Shown here piece by piece: positions 47,801-57,020 of a stretch of DNA of 64,000 nt. A model generated the notes under the pieces. It was not told the DNA's origin and ran no database searches. It was given only the letters and a program-made list of their open reading frames with translations. Origin of the DNA: Amphiura filiformis (taxonomy: Eukaryota; Echinodermata; Ophiuroidea; Amphilepidida; Amphiuridae); the NCBI RefSeq assembly GCF_039555335.1, contig NC_092628.1:33998965-34062964 (forward strand), in the 5' to 3' direction. Numbering within the stretch: the first letter of the stretch is position 1; every line of letters starts with the position of its first letter. The translations under genes and the position numbers were made by a program.

Positions 47801-50800
47801 ATATTGGAACTCACTTGGAGTGTTTAGTTGTTGTATGTGAGTCTCCGGCCTCGAGCCTGCCGGCCCTGCGGCCTTGGAGTTTTTTGTTGATACTGGGTCC
47901 TGTTGGAGACACTCCATCACCCATAGGGAGGGCGAGTTAGCGCAGCGGTAGTTCCCTCGCTTTGCACCACTGAGGTCCCGGGTTCAAGCCCCGGCGCGGC
48001 CCAAGGACTCATGTGCACTTGGTTTATCCCGATTCCATGCTCGCTCTCGCAGGTTTTCTCCGGGATCTCCGGTTTCCTCCTGTATCGCAAAAAATCGGTG
48101 ATTAGTTGTTTGGTTATCAAAACTTCCTTCACCCAATGGAATTTGGGGAGCTGCACAGATAATTGGTGGATGTTACAATCTAAATGCGGATAGGTGTGCG
48201 CCGTTCGGCAGCAACCTAGTTGATGCGATCTGATTGTGATGATTCACCATTGCAGCGAAATTACAGCGCTTTGAGTCCTCTAAGATCTGGAGAAAGGCGC
48301 TTTATAAATCCAAAATTTATTTATTTATTTATTTATAATCAACAAAAAACATCAAGTCTCGGCCGCAAGGCCGGCAGGTCTGAGGCCCGAGACTCCATAC
48401 GACAACTTAACACTCCAAGTGATTTCCAATATATATAGAAGAGCCCGCAGGGCAAGAAAGCAAGCGTAATGTGTTGCATCTAACATCTATAACATCTTGC
48501 GTAACGTTAATAGAAATGTGAGGACATCAAAATTGCCCTACATTTTTTACTGTCCTTACATTGTATGTACATACGCCGTATAGTATAGAATAATGTCCTC
48601 ACTTATATTGGTTTACAAAATACATGAATCCTCAATGGCATGTCATACAGGTGTGTCGGCTAAATTAATTAATTTGTATGAATTTTGTATAAGACCACGT
48701 GTTTTGCCAAGGATGCTCACTAGCTCCCTTTTACACTTCATAAAGCTTTCGCTCATATAATATCAGATCCGCAATAATCAAAATATTCACTTACCTTAAG
48801 TAAGGTTTTCTTGCTGACGCCCAAGTCATAAAAAACAATACGTTGATTCGGCATATGTCTTTGCGCAGATGCGATCATCCACATACCTTCTTTTGAATGG
48901 TTTTCTGAGAAAGCTGTTACAATTACCAATCGACGCCAAAGTAAATCCAGTTCAGGCATACCTTTTTCAAAATCAAGTTCAGAATATACTGGTAAAGAAA
49001 TGGTTTTATTTTTACTTTCATACTTTTTGTTCTCAATTTCATCGCGTTCTGGTTGATTTTGAATTGATAAATATGTTCGATGAATATCAGAAATACTTCT
49101 CTGTGAGGATGAGGTTGAAACCTCTGCGGGCGCTTTGCGTTCTTTGCGTAGAGTTTGGAATACAGAGTCTGACCAATCTGTAAGAAAGTCAAAAGAAACG
49201 TAAATTCAAAATGGCGGGGATTACATTTTTTTTTAAAGGGAGGGCTATTATAATACAGCGCCTTTTACGTGTAGGCCCTATCAAAGCGCTTTATTTATTC
49301 CGCTGTCGTTAGAATATGTCAGCTGCTATGCTTAGGCATGCTCAGTCATAACGTTGGGCGGCACTCAACGAACAATATAACAGCTTCCCCTTTCACCCTT
49401 GGGTAGAGAGATGCAAGTGAGGTAAAGCGCCTTGCACAGCCTACGATGACCCCGGCCGGCCGGGGCTCGGAACTCTCAATATATAGCTCCTATTGCGAGG
49501 CAGTGCCCGTGTCGCTGTGCCACCACGCCCTAAGTGCACTTGGAAAATAGTCCATATTTTTTAAATCTTAAACACATAATATACATGTAGGCCTACCAGT
49601 TTGGTCCAATTTTATTTTGTTATTTTTTGCCAAAATTAATGAAATAATATTAGTACATGTAACAACTTTAGGAAGGTTGTCGGTTCAAGCCAAAATAATG
49701 AGGTAAAATGAACCCACTTGGTCGCTCATCTTTGGAGCTCTAGTTGGGACATGGCAAATATTCCAAATCTTCAAAAAATCCGGTTTGAAAACAAATTTAT
49801 TAATCAAATTAAATCGAGACTCTGGGACTCGAACTCGGCACCCCAGTGCTGCAAAGGTAGGACAAATCCGGCAATTCGCTCCCAAACTGAAATAACAGAA
49901 CTGAAAAAAAAAACGAAACAAAAGAACATCATCTCTACAGAAAAGGAGATATTTGCTAAGTTAGCTATTGTTTGCTGTCTCTCTTTCTATAGACACGTAG
50001 AGAGGCTACTTTTTTGACTCTGTGGTTTTGATATTTTACTTGCTTTATCTCAGTGTTTATACTGTAGTTGTATCATATTTTTGATGCTTGCTATAGACGA
50101 ATCCAATTTCACGCGGAAATGACAGCCATAGCTGGGTCCCGTCGGGTATATCCCACTAAAAATATGAAATGATACGTCCTTGACGGGGATTTTAAACTGC
50201 ATTTCATCACCCGTATTACACGTAGACAATAGAATGATGAAAGTTTATAGCACAATACAACATAACATCGATTTTAAGTCACAACACCAGTTCGGTGCGC
50301 CGGGGACCCAGTTATGGCCGACTAAATTCTGACCATCACTTGGCTCGTTGGATTCGTTCGACGGTTAGCTTCAATCCTTTACTGTAATATATTTTGCGTT
50401 GTTTGTCCCTGAAGAAGAGCAGTTTATCTGCTCGAAACGGATCACACCACTCGCGATTAAAAGGGTCATATATACTCCAAAATCATTCAACGTAGAATAT
50501 TCGTTCAACAACTATTCGTTATTCAATCTATTTCTATTTACACAGCCGTGACGTTAGTCACGGCTGTGTCTTTTTTCTTACAGGTTCTTTCTTCTTTCTT
50601 TCTTCTTTACACAGCCGTGACGTTAGTCACGGCTGTGTCTTTACACAGCCGTGACGTTAGTCACGGCTGTGTCTTTTTTCTTACAGGTTCTTTCTTCTTC
50701 TTTCTTCTTCTTCTTCTTCTTTCTGCCGACCACTACATTTGCTCTAGCACTTACATGCTTACACCGATTTTGACCTAACTTGGTCACAACCATCATTGAC

Positions 50801-52767
50801 CATGCCCCTACATGTCATATGAAACTCGTGGGGTCAAAGGTCACGCAGGGGTCATAGGGGTCAAAAACGGGATTTCAACTCAAAATGCTTCTTCTCTCAC
50901 AGATTACGTAGGAGAGTTACACCACTTGCACACATGCATTGTTATTATCCAGTGTCTATGGGGTCCTCACAGATTTGGGGTCAAAGGTCATTAAGGGGTC
51001 ACTTCCGGTATAAAACGAAAAAACTTCAAAATTTTTTATTTGCTAAGAAAAACATAGGACAGTAAAGATATGTTCACACATAAATTGTTGTTACCCTGTG
51101 TATATGTGGTATTTTTTTATTTAGTGTCAAAGGTCATTAAGGGGTCACTTCCGGTATAAAACGAAATACCTTTAAAATGCTTCTTCTCCTCAAATTACGT
51201 AGGACAGTGACACCACTTGCACACATGCATTGTTATTACCCAGTGTCTTTGGGGTCCTCACAGATTTGGGGTCAAAGGTCATTAAGGGGTCACTTCCGGT
51301 ATAAAACGAAAAATCTTCAAACAATTTTTATTTGCTAAGAAAAACATAGGAGAGTAACGGTATGATCACACATGAATTGTGGTTACCCAATTCATATGTG
51401 TTATTTTTTTTATTTGGGTCAAAGGTCATTAAGGGGTCCCTTCCGGTCTGAGACGAAAAACCTTCAAAATGCCCCTTCTGCCACAAATAACATAGCAAAG
51501 TGGTGCCACGTGCACCCATGCATTGACATTAGCCAATGTCTATGGGCGTTTTCATATATTCTGGGGTCAAAGGTCATTAAGGGGTCACAACACGGCTGTG
51601 TTCGTGGTCTTAGACCACAGCTAAGTCTAGTTTTTCTTACAGGTTCTTTCTTCTTTCTTTCTTTCTTCTTTCTTTCTGCCGACCACTACATTTGCTCTAG
51701 CACTTACATGCTTACACCGATTTTGACCTAACTTGGTCACAACCATCATTGACCATGCCCCTACATGTCATATGAAACTCGTGGGGTCAAAGGTCACGCA
51801 GGGGTCATAGGGTCAAACACGTGATTTCAACTCAAAATNNNNNNNNNNNNNNNNNNNNNNNNNNNNNNNNNNNNNNNNNNNNNNNNNNNNNNNNNNNNNN
51901 NNNNNNNNNNNNNNNNNNNNNNNNNNNNNNNNNNNNNNNNNNNNNNNNNNNNNNNNNNNNNNNNNNNNNNNNNNNNNNNNNNNNNNNNNNNNNNNNNNNN
52001 NNNNNNNNNNNNNNNNNNNNNNNNNNNNNNNNNNNNNNTCTATTTACTTTTATTTTGTAACGAATGTTTGTTGACGGAAATCTATTATGTCGAATGTCTG
52101 TAATTCGATAACGAAGACATATTACATCGAATATTCTATGTCGAATAAAAAATATACAACGGGCCTTATTACAAGGCCGGCCGTGCATAGGCTTAATCAT
52201 GATAATATAACAAGATTTATAACAATTCAATATAATACCAGATAATACCAACTTCGCTCCTATTCAACTTTATAATCTCTCTTCATTTTACGTATTGAAA
52301 TGTGTTTTGGTTTTGTTCATCGGGGGTTGAGCACCAGAAATGCTCTCACAAAATCAGCATAAAGTCGGAGTCTCAGATAAAGTTGACAAAATTGCAGCCC
52401 CACATAATTACACGTAGCTAATTTCTCTTACTAACTTTACTAAGTACTAGTGAAATATTATCATTTATACATTACAGATTCATGTTAACGTCTTATTTTT
52501 GTCTTATATAGGCCCTATACACAGCTTTTGACACCGGGTTTCGGTATAACCACTAGCAGGCTATACGTTGGTGCCCGAAATCTGAATTTTGATGATTTTT
52601 GCGATCCTCCCGATGGAAAATCACTTATGTTTTTAACTTATATTCTACTTACATTGTCCTATATGTACTGGATAACTTGACGAAGATATCATCATCACAG
52701 TAAGCAACAGAAGTCCAAGTAGCCACGATATAATTCCACATATTTTTAATTTAGTCATGTTGGCCAT
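44335..52767 (-). CDS. Four-exon gene for a type II membrane protein of the DUF1647/glycosyltransferase-like family (385 aa)
   Basis: The minus-strand exons are 52767-52653, 49177-48795, 47061-46957 and 44889-44335, all with GT/AG borders and intron phases 1, 0, 0 that keep one open frame. Residues 1-8 are short and basic. Residues 9-27 are a hydrophobic segment (ICGIISWLLGLLLLTVMMI), a signal anchor expected to place the rest in the Golgi or ER lumen. Residues 40-117 form a polar stem. The conserved core begins at about 121 (LVIVTAFSENH), followed by MIASAQRHMPNQ, VFYDLGVS, HNYAWK, FYGDSSVRF (211-219), CISPDGAD (from 314) and HHFDQSA (325-331). This motif order is what I recall of metazoan DUF1647 (PF07801) proteins. 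Catalytic activity is inferred only from resemblance to Golgi glycosyltransferases. Lumenal N-glycosylation sequons (NMT, NNS, NVT) are present. The introns hold many transposable elements and the assembly gap. I am confident of the exon structure, less so of the function. Confidence 0.82.
45392..45642. mobile_element. 251-bp element with a perfect 36-bp terminal inverted repeat, ATTT TSD (intron 3)
   Basis: GTGACTCCTCGCCACAACTG continues 16 more bases to TGTCGCCA and is repeated exactly in inverse at the other end. ATTT at 45388-45391 equals ATTT at 45643-45646. A perfect terminal repeat implies a young insertion. Confidence 0.87.
46242..46541. mobile_element. 300-bp GACGAATCCAA element, copy A (intron 3)
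   Basis: The ends GACGAATCCAA/TTGGATTCGTC are flanked by TATA on both sides (46238-46241, 46542-46545). The family has two more copies in this window, at 50096-50358 and 59100-59768. Confidence 0.82.
46957..47061 (-). CDS. DUF1647-like gene, exon 3 (35 codons)
   Basis: A 105-base exon lies between TTTTTTTCACAG and GTGAGT, phase 0 on both sides, encoding residues 167-201. The peptide (VCNVEIRIFDFTKYP, then DLHNYAWK) fits the gap in family order between exons 2 and 4. It is too short to appear as an ORF and was found by looking for this missing segment. Confidence 0.85.
47204..47428. mobile_element. 225-bp mariner-like element, TA TSD (intron 2)
   Basis: TCCGAACACTTAAAACAAAA and TCCGAACACTTAAGACAAAA (complement of the right end) form the termini, with TA at 47202-47203 and 47429-47430. 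It has no transposase. Confidence 0.75.
47786..48464. repeat. Foldback structure with arms of about 110-130 bp around a SINE (intron 2)
   Basis: The left arm (CTTGCCCTGCGTGGCTCTTC to TTTTTTGTTGAT, about 47786-47892) is mirrored at about 48337-48464. The loop carries the tRNA-derived SINE at 47926-48330. Confidence 0.75.
47926..48330 (+). mobile_element. tRNA-derived SINE (about 400 bp)
   Basis: The head has Pol III promoter boxes: A (TTAGCGCAGCGGTAG at about 47936) and B (GGTTCAAGCCC at 47981-47991). The body contains GGTTTTCTCCGGGATCTCCG, then GTTTCCTCC, resembling a conserved central domain known from several metazoan SINEs. The 3' part ends GAAAGGCGCTTTATAAATCC and a (TTTA)n tail. No clear TSD. 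It sits in intron 2 on the strand opposite to the gene. Confidence 0.82.
48795..49177 (-). CDS. DUF1647-like gene, exon 2 (stem and start of the conserved domain)
   Basis: The acceptor follows a pyrimidine-rich stretch ending CTTACAG at 49178. The first two bases complete a Tyr codon with the last base of exon 1, and 383 bases stay open to the donor GTAAGT at 48794-48789. It encodes residues 39-166, including the VIVTAFSENH and FYDLGVS motifs. Confidence 0.88.
49245..49530 (-). mobile_element. tRNA-derived SINE, second family, minus strand (intron 1)
   Basis: Read on the minus strand, the head GGGCGTGGTGGCACAGCGAC has a box A-like segment, with a degenerate box B (GAGTTCCGAGCCCC) about 50 bases on. 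The 3' part contains AAAAGGCGCTGTATTATAAT, similar to the tail of the SINE at 47926. It is diverged, so its borders are approximate. Confidence 0.6.
50096..50358. mobile_element. 263-bp GACGAATCCAA element, copy B (intron 1)
   Basis: The left end is CTATAGACGAATCCAATTTC. The right end TTGGATTCGT has lost the final bases and its TATA. The interior aligns to copy A (GCCATAGC, then TTTAAACTGCATTTCATC). Confidence 0.75.
50543..51838 (+). repeat. Helitron-like repeat pair with hairpins and AGGTCA minisatellite
   Basis: Three copies of a hairpin (CACAGCCGTGAC, GTTA, GTCACGGCTGTG) lie at 50543-50672. A CT-rich run and CTGCCGACCACTACATTTGC follow. A minisatellite with a unit of about 145 bp follows, containing GGGGTCAAAGGTCA and AAGGGGTCACTTCCGG. 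It ends with a hairpin (GTGGTC, TTA, GACCAC) and CTAG at 51629-51632. The next copy begins at once and runs into the gap. A hairpin near a terminal CTAG is a Helitron 3' feature. No Rep-helicase is encoded. Confidence 0.6.
51839..52038. other. Assembly gap (200 N)
   Basis: An exact 200-base run of N lies in intron 1 of the DUF1647-like gene. It begins inside the second copy of a Helitron-like repeat, so the assembly probably broke in that repeat. Confidence 0.98.
52653..52767 (-). CDS. DUF1647-like gene, exon 1 (start codon and signal anchor)
   Basis: The start lies in CATCATGG, a good eukaryotic context. The exon encodes 38 codons plus one base and contains the single transmembrane segment. 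The donor GTAAGT is at 52652-52647, and the intron is phase 1. Confidence 0.8.
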
Positions 52768-52860
52768 GATGTTTGTGGTTTAAATTCCATACTCGTCTTG
52801 CCTTCAATATTTAGTATACATTTTTAATATAATTTGAAAATGCAATTCTCCGCAGTTCTT

Positions 52861-52867
52861 TTATAAC
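52861..52867 (-). promoter_or_regulatory. TATA box candidate of the DUF1647-like gene
   Basis: The minus strand reads GTTATAAAAG about 95 bases upstream of the ATG. Transcription about 30 bases downstream would give a 5' UTR of about 65 bases. This is positional evidence only. Confidence 0.45.
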
Positions 52868-53089
52868 AAAAATTGCATGCACAAAATTATGCAGTGCTGT
52901 CAATACTGATCATATTTTAAGTAGTTTTTGGCGCAAGATCAGAATAAATAGCAGCGAAGGCGATCATTATTATTGATACATGTAAAAATGCTATGTACTC
53001 AAATGCCCGGGACTGTGTAAACGCTACTGACCAGTCTCTATTGTTATGCATAATAGTCATGATGCTGGAAGCCGATATCGATACATCGA

Positions 53090-53242
53090 TTGCTCAGTGC
53101 CAGAAGTGGGTAAAAGTGCAATAGCTGCCATGTGCAGCTGCCATTTGTAGATGAGTGCAATAATATGTGCGTAAATTGGCAAATGTTGCACAGGGCAGCA
53201 AATGCACTAATCATGCTAATACACATTTCTGGCACTGAGCAG
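53090..53242. mobile_element. 153-bp inverted-repeat element with TCGA TSD, upstream of the DUF1647-like gene
   Basis: TTGCTCAGTGCCAGAAG and CTGCTCAGTGCCAGAAA (complement of the right end) are the termini, with TCGA at 53086-53089 and 53243-53246. It lies about 225 bp upstream of the candidate TATA box. Confidence 0.78.
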
Positions 53243-53494
53243 TCGACATGTTGAAATCAATTCTGAGATACACATTTTTTGCTTTAAAATTCAGTTTCTC
53301 GGCCAAATAAACAAGTATTCCTGAAAAAAATTGGTGTCAGTTCCAATTTACAATGTAATTATTATTTGAATGTAATGTTAAAGAGAAGTTTTGCACTCTA
53401 GCGCTGACAAGAACATGAGTGGTAGTTCATATATCATTAAATAGGCCCACATGTTTTGGCGCAACGTCAGCCTTCTATTCTTCAAATCTTTTCA

Positions 53495-54940
53495 GAGGGC
53501 GCACCACCAAATCACTCCACGATTTATGTACCAGTGAAATTCGGTTAAAATAGTCCACCGCTTATTTGAGCTTGTTGCGGCTTTATTTTCTAAGATAATT
53601 GTCAAAATTCGCCCGTTTTCAGCTCATTTGCTTCTGGCAAGTGTCTACATGAAGGAATCTGAGAAAAAATCCCAATATTTTATTTCAGAGGTGAAGTTTT
53701 GGCGCAAATTTGAACAACGTCCTGTTTCAAAAATGAGTGATTTTTTAGGGTTAAATTTGAAATGGAGCCTTGATCTTTGGTTCGAGTTGTATTTTTTCCT
53801 GAATGTATTTTATGCTTTCTCTCCCCCACCAGCTCCAAGTACAGATAAAATACAAAAAGCTGAAAAGGAAAAAAAAAAAAAAAAAAAAAAAAGATGTGGA
53901 CACCGTCGGCTTCCCCCGTGTATTATTCGCCGGTGCCATTATCACGTGACTCAGGCGGTGATGGAAGCGATATCGCCAATTTTGAGGTCGCCATTGGATT
54001 AACACATAATCATGAAATCTTCACAAACAATTCTAAATTTGTTATGTGGTGTCAAAACAAAATTATCTTACTCTAAAACCGCCGGGGTACGACCGTGTAC
54101 CACACTTCAAGTATGTTAATTTTCCATTTGCAATTGCTAACCGTGTATTTTGAATGGGGCTGTCAGCCCTGTATCTTCGTCAGCCTCGTACGTCACGTGT
54201 TGCGCTTCCTATGCCGCCTGACGTGACTGTAGAAAATGCTGCTGCCACCAGATATAGGCTAATTAAAACAGCGTATTACTATCAAGACTTATGTTTGAAA
54301 GCTGTCCTCAGATCGATGCGTGAAGTTTCCAGTCCATCACACTACGTGCTCTATATTAGTCCATGTCGATATTATCAAGACAGAGATTGCGTCTGATGAC
54401 GTCATCTGTCAAAGTTGTTGATGATGACCCGGCGGTCGCGGTAACGGCACCTATTTTAAGCTTATTGTTAATTTTGCACCTTCAAACCGTACAAACCATC
54501 TCAAAAGTTAGGTCTTTATAGTAGGAAACTTTCTTTAGCGGGGGCACCATGTCAACAATGCCTAGAAAAGTTGCTTTTTGCCTTGTAAAAGTACGTAATT
54601 TTTCGGCATTTCCTGGTATCAGGTCGATTCGGCCCAAACCAATTCGTCCACAGTTGACTTGGCCATATGCCAATTCATGCATTGGCCCCAAGCTAAGTCA
54701 GCCACAAACCAATTCGATATTGACCAAAAGGGATAAACGATTTAATATGTTAATGAATATATGTGACCGTCCATCACGAAACAGCTGTAAAGTCGGCTGG
54801 CGGTCAATTTTGTTTTATTTCGTGTTTAGAAAATATATCATAAGCTTTAAAATGAAAAATCATTTGACTCCAAACGATACCCAGAAGTAAAAAAACAACG
54901 GGGTTAAGTGCACAACGTACAAAAAAGTGACTATATCTCA
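53495..54940. other. Region with repeat fragments, no gene recognised
   Basis: 53495-53580 resembles the start of the 39142 element (GGGCGCACCACCAAATCACT). A poly(A) tract of about 28 bases lies at 53868-53892. 54075-54205 is the inverted partner of 2405-2545. Short frames here match nothing I know. Confidence 0.5.
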
Positions 54941-55745
54941 TTAACCGATGATCCTACAGATATGCGACCACTGACTTTTCTGTTCCTTTTTGACATATGG
55001 TACGACTCTCTAAGATATTTGGTTAAAAATTTAAAAAAGTGACTATATCTTATTGACCAATGATCCTACAGATATGCGACCACTGACTTTTTTTTTTTGT
55101 TCCTTATGACTAAGGGAAAAGTTTGACATATCTCACGACTCTGTAGGAAATGATGTACATCATCATCATCATACATCATCATTTTATTTTCATACAAATC
55201 GACCCCGGAAATCGACATACAAAATATATATAAAAGACACAACATTTGAATGAGGAGATGCTCAAAAGGCCTGAAGCGAGCCCCCCCTTACACTGCCTTA
55301 AGTTACAACATACAATTACACAAAGCTAACAAATAAAAGAAAGAGGAGAAGAACATGCAAAGAAAGAAGCAATATAAATATTTATAACATTTCATATCTA
55401 GACATTCCACAGTTCACAGAAGAAATTGATAGTTGGAGTGGAGATGGGTGGGGATGGGTGAGGTCATTAAATAATGCCTAAATATTAGATGTAATTTTTT
55501 ATTAGACTTTTCTTTATTTGTAACTTAAACTGGTTTACTGATTTTGCCATCTTTATATATTTATCAGTAATATTCCATTTCCTAGGACCGGCAGCTCACC
55601 GGAAGCCCGTGTTGTGAGGGCCACAATAACTGCGGCTACGTACCCCGCTACGTACAGATACGCGAACGCTGACTTTTTTTGTTCTTTATGACCTGAGAAA
55701 AAGTTCGACATATCACACGACTCTTTAGGATATTTGGTTTAAAGG
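54940..55745. repeat. Tandem repeat of about 90-120 bp, three units, split by a LINE insertion
   Basis: GATCCTACAGATATGCGACC, then ACTGACTTTT, then ACGACTCT occurs at 54949, about 55066 and about 55648. Units 2 and 3 are separated by the LINE fragment. Confidence 0.75.
55155..55610 (-). mobile_element. 5'-truncated non-LTR retrotransposon (LINE) 3' end
   Basis: On the minus strand a frame reads GPRKWNITDKYIKM followed by SVNQFKLQIKKSL and a stop at 55485. This resembles the C-terminal end of CR1/L2-type ORF2 proteins, which have a GP-x-x-WN motif followed by QFK and LK. About 300 bases of 3' UTR follow, ending in ATG/TATG repeats at about 55155-55180. Everything upstream is missing, as in abortive reverse transcription. 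Confidence 0.7.
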
Positions 55746-55954
55746 ATAGAGGGTTAAGTGCACAAAGTACAACGAATTGGTTTGTGACCGAATGCAAGAC
55801 ATCAAGGCATCTAAATATACAGATTTGGTGTAAGAACAACGGTTATGGAGAAAATCACGAAATAGTTAAATTTGGCCAACTTTTTTGTAGGCCTACATCA
55901 ATATACAGGGTTCGAATTAGCATGTGGGCGAATTGGTTTGGGGCTGAATTGACG

Positions 55955-56190
55955 AATAGTATTGATATCGATATTGATATTTTTACCCACGTGATATTTC
56001 GATATGATGATTCGAATTGTCACGTGATCGTCAAACCTGTACTAAAGGTGTCAGTTCTGCAGGAACTGACACAAAAACAATAGGCCCAATTGTATATTTT
56101 GTGTCAGTTCCTGAGAACTGACACCTTAATACAGGTTTGACGATCATGTGACAAATCGAATCTGTGACATCAATATTGATATCGATATCA
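55955..56190. repeat. Inverted repeat with two GTGTCAGTTC hairpins
   Basis: GATCGTCAAACCTGTACTAA, then GGTGTCAGTTC, is mirrored across a spacer near 56075-56090. Flanking GATATCGATATTGATAT stretches extend the symmetry. Each half contains its own near-palindrome (GTGTCAGTTC.. GAACTGACAC). Confidence 0.7.
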
Positions 56191-56196
56191 ATTTAA

Positions 56197-56345
56197 GGTT
56201 GTTCCAGTTAAATTACATACCCATTATTCATTAGCTGTTCCATTTAATTTACATTCTCCCTCTGAAATAATGGCCCCAAAATAGCTGTTCCATTTAATTT
56301 ACATACTCCCTCTGAAATGGCTGTTCCATTTAATTTACATACTCC
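56197..56345. repeat. Tandem repeat TGTTCCATTTAATTTACATA, 4 units
   Basis: Units of TGTTCCATTTAATTTACATA plus CTCCCTCTG recur at about 56200 (diverged), 56237, 56285 and 56325. 56350-56780 is otherwise featureless. Confidence 0.75.
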
Positions 56346-56779
56346 CTCTGGATGAATATCGTTCCCCTAATCAAATTGCTTATTGTGAATTTCAATCTAT
56401 CAAATTGCATAGCTTCACTGTGAATAAGAGTTATTATTTACCTAGCCGTGATTGGGCAAAAATCAGGCTTATTATGATTTGGGGGCAAAATTGAGCATTT
56501 TGACCGTTTTTTGGTGCAAATTTCTCAAAGTTTGGTCAAACATTTTTAAAAATTTTTAAAAAACGGTCCTACCTAGATATTTTTATCTGTTTTTTAAAAA
56601 TAAACAAACAAAAAATTGACTCAAGATTTTTTTTTACGTTGTCCAAAATAATCTGGGCTAAAAAATAGTTTTTCTTCCAGTGGGCAATTTTGCCCAAATA
56701 TGACCTCCCAGATATGAATTCATCAAGTCTTTACCATTCTAAATAAAATAGGCCTATAGGGCATACTTTTATATACTTT

Positions 56780-57020
56780 CTATACTAATAAAATAATGAG
56801 TTCTGTCTGTCTGTCCGGCTATGCGTTTCGCCGCGCTTCGACCCCGGGGCTTCGACGCATCGTTCCGATATTTCAGACTATGGGTACCGGGCGGGCGCTG
56901 TTTACCGGGTAGTTTTGAAGGTCATCGGAGGTCAAGGTCAAAGGTCAAAATTTCAACCTTTGTCCGATCGGGCCCAAACTTGGTGAATGGGATCTTGGAT
57001 GGGATCCTTGAGAGGGCGCA
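56780..57020. repeat. Helitron-like 5' end fragment with AGGTCA repeats
   Basis: TCTATACTAATAAAATAATG followed by AGTTCTGTCTGTCTGTCCG resembles Helitron 5' termini. AGGTCAAGGTCAAAGGTCA lies at 56929-56947. It runs directly into GAGGGCGCAACACTAAATC, the end of another element. 57020-58220 has no gene I can support. Confidence 0.55.

Noticed and set aside
47926..48000. Functional tRNA gene on the plus strand
   Set aside because: It is continuous with a SINE body and (TTTA)n tail, so it is the SINE promoter region.
53628..54002. 124-codon plus-strand frame ending in a Lys run
   Set aside because: It contains the poly(A) tract, overlaps an equally long antisense frame, and has no recognisable domain.
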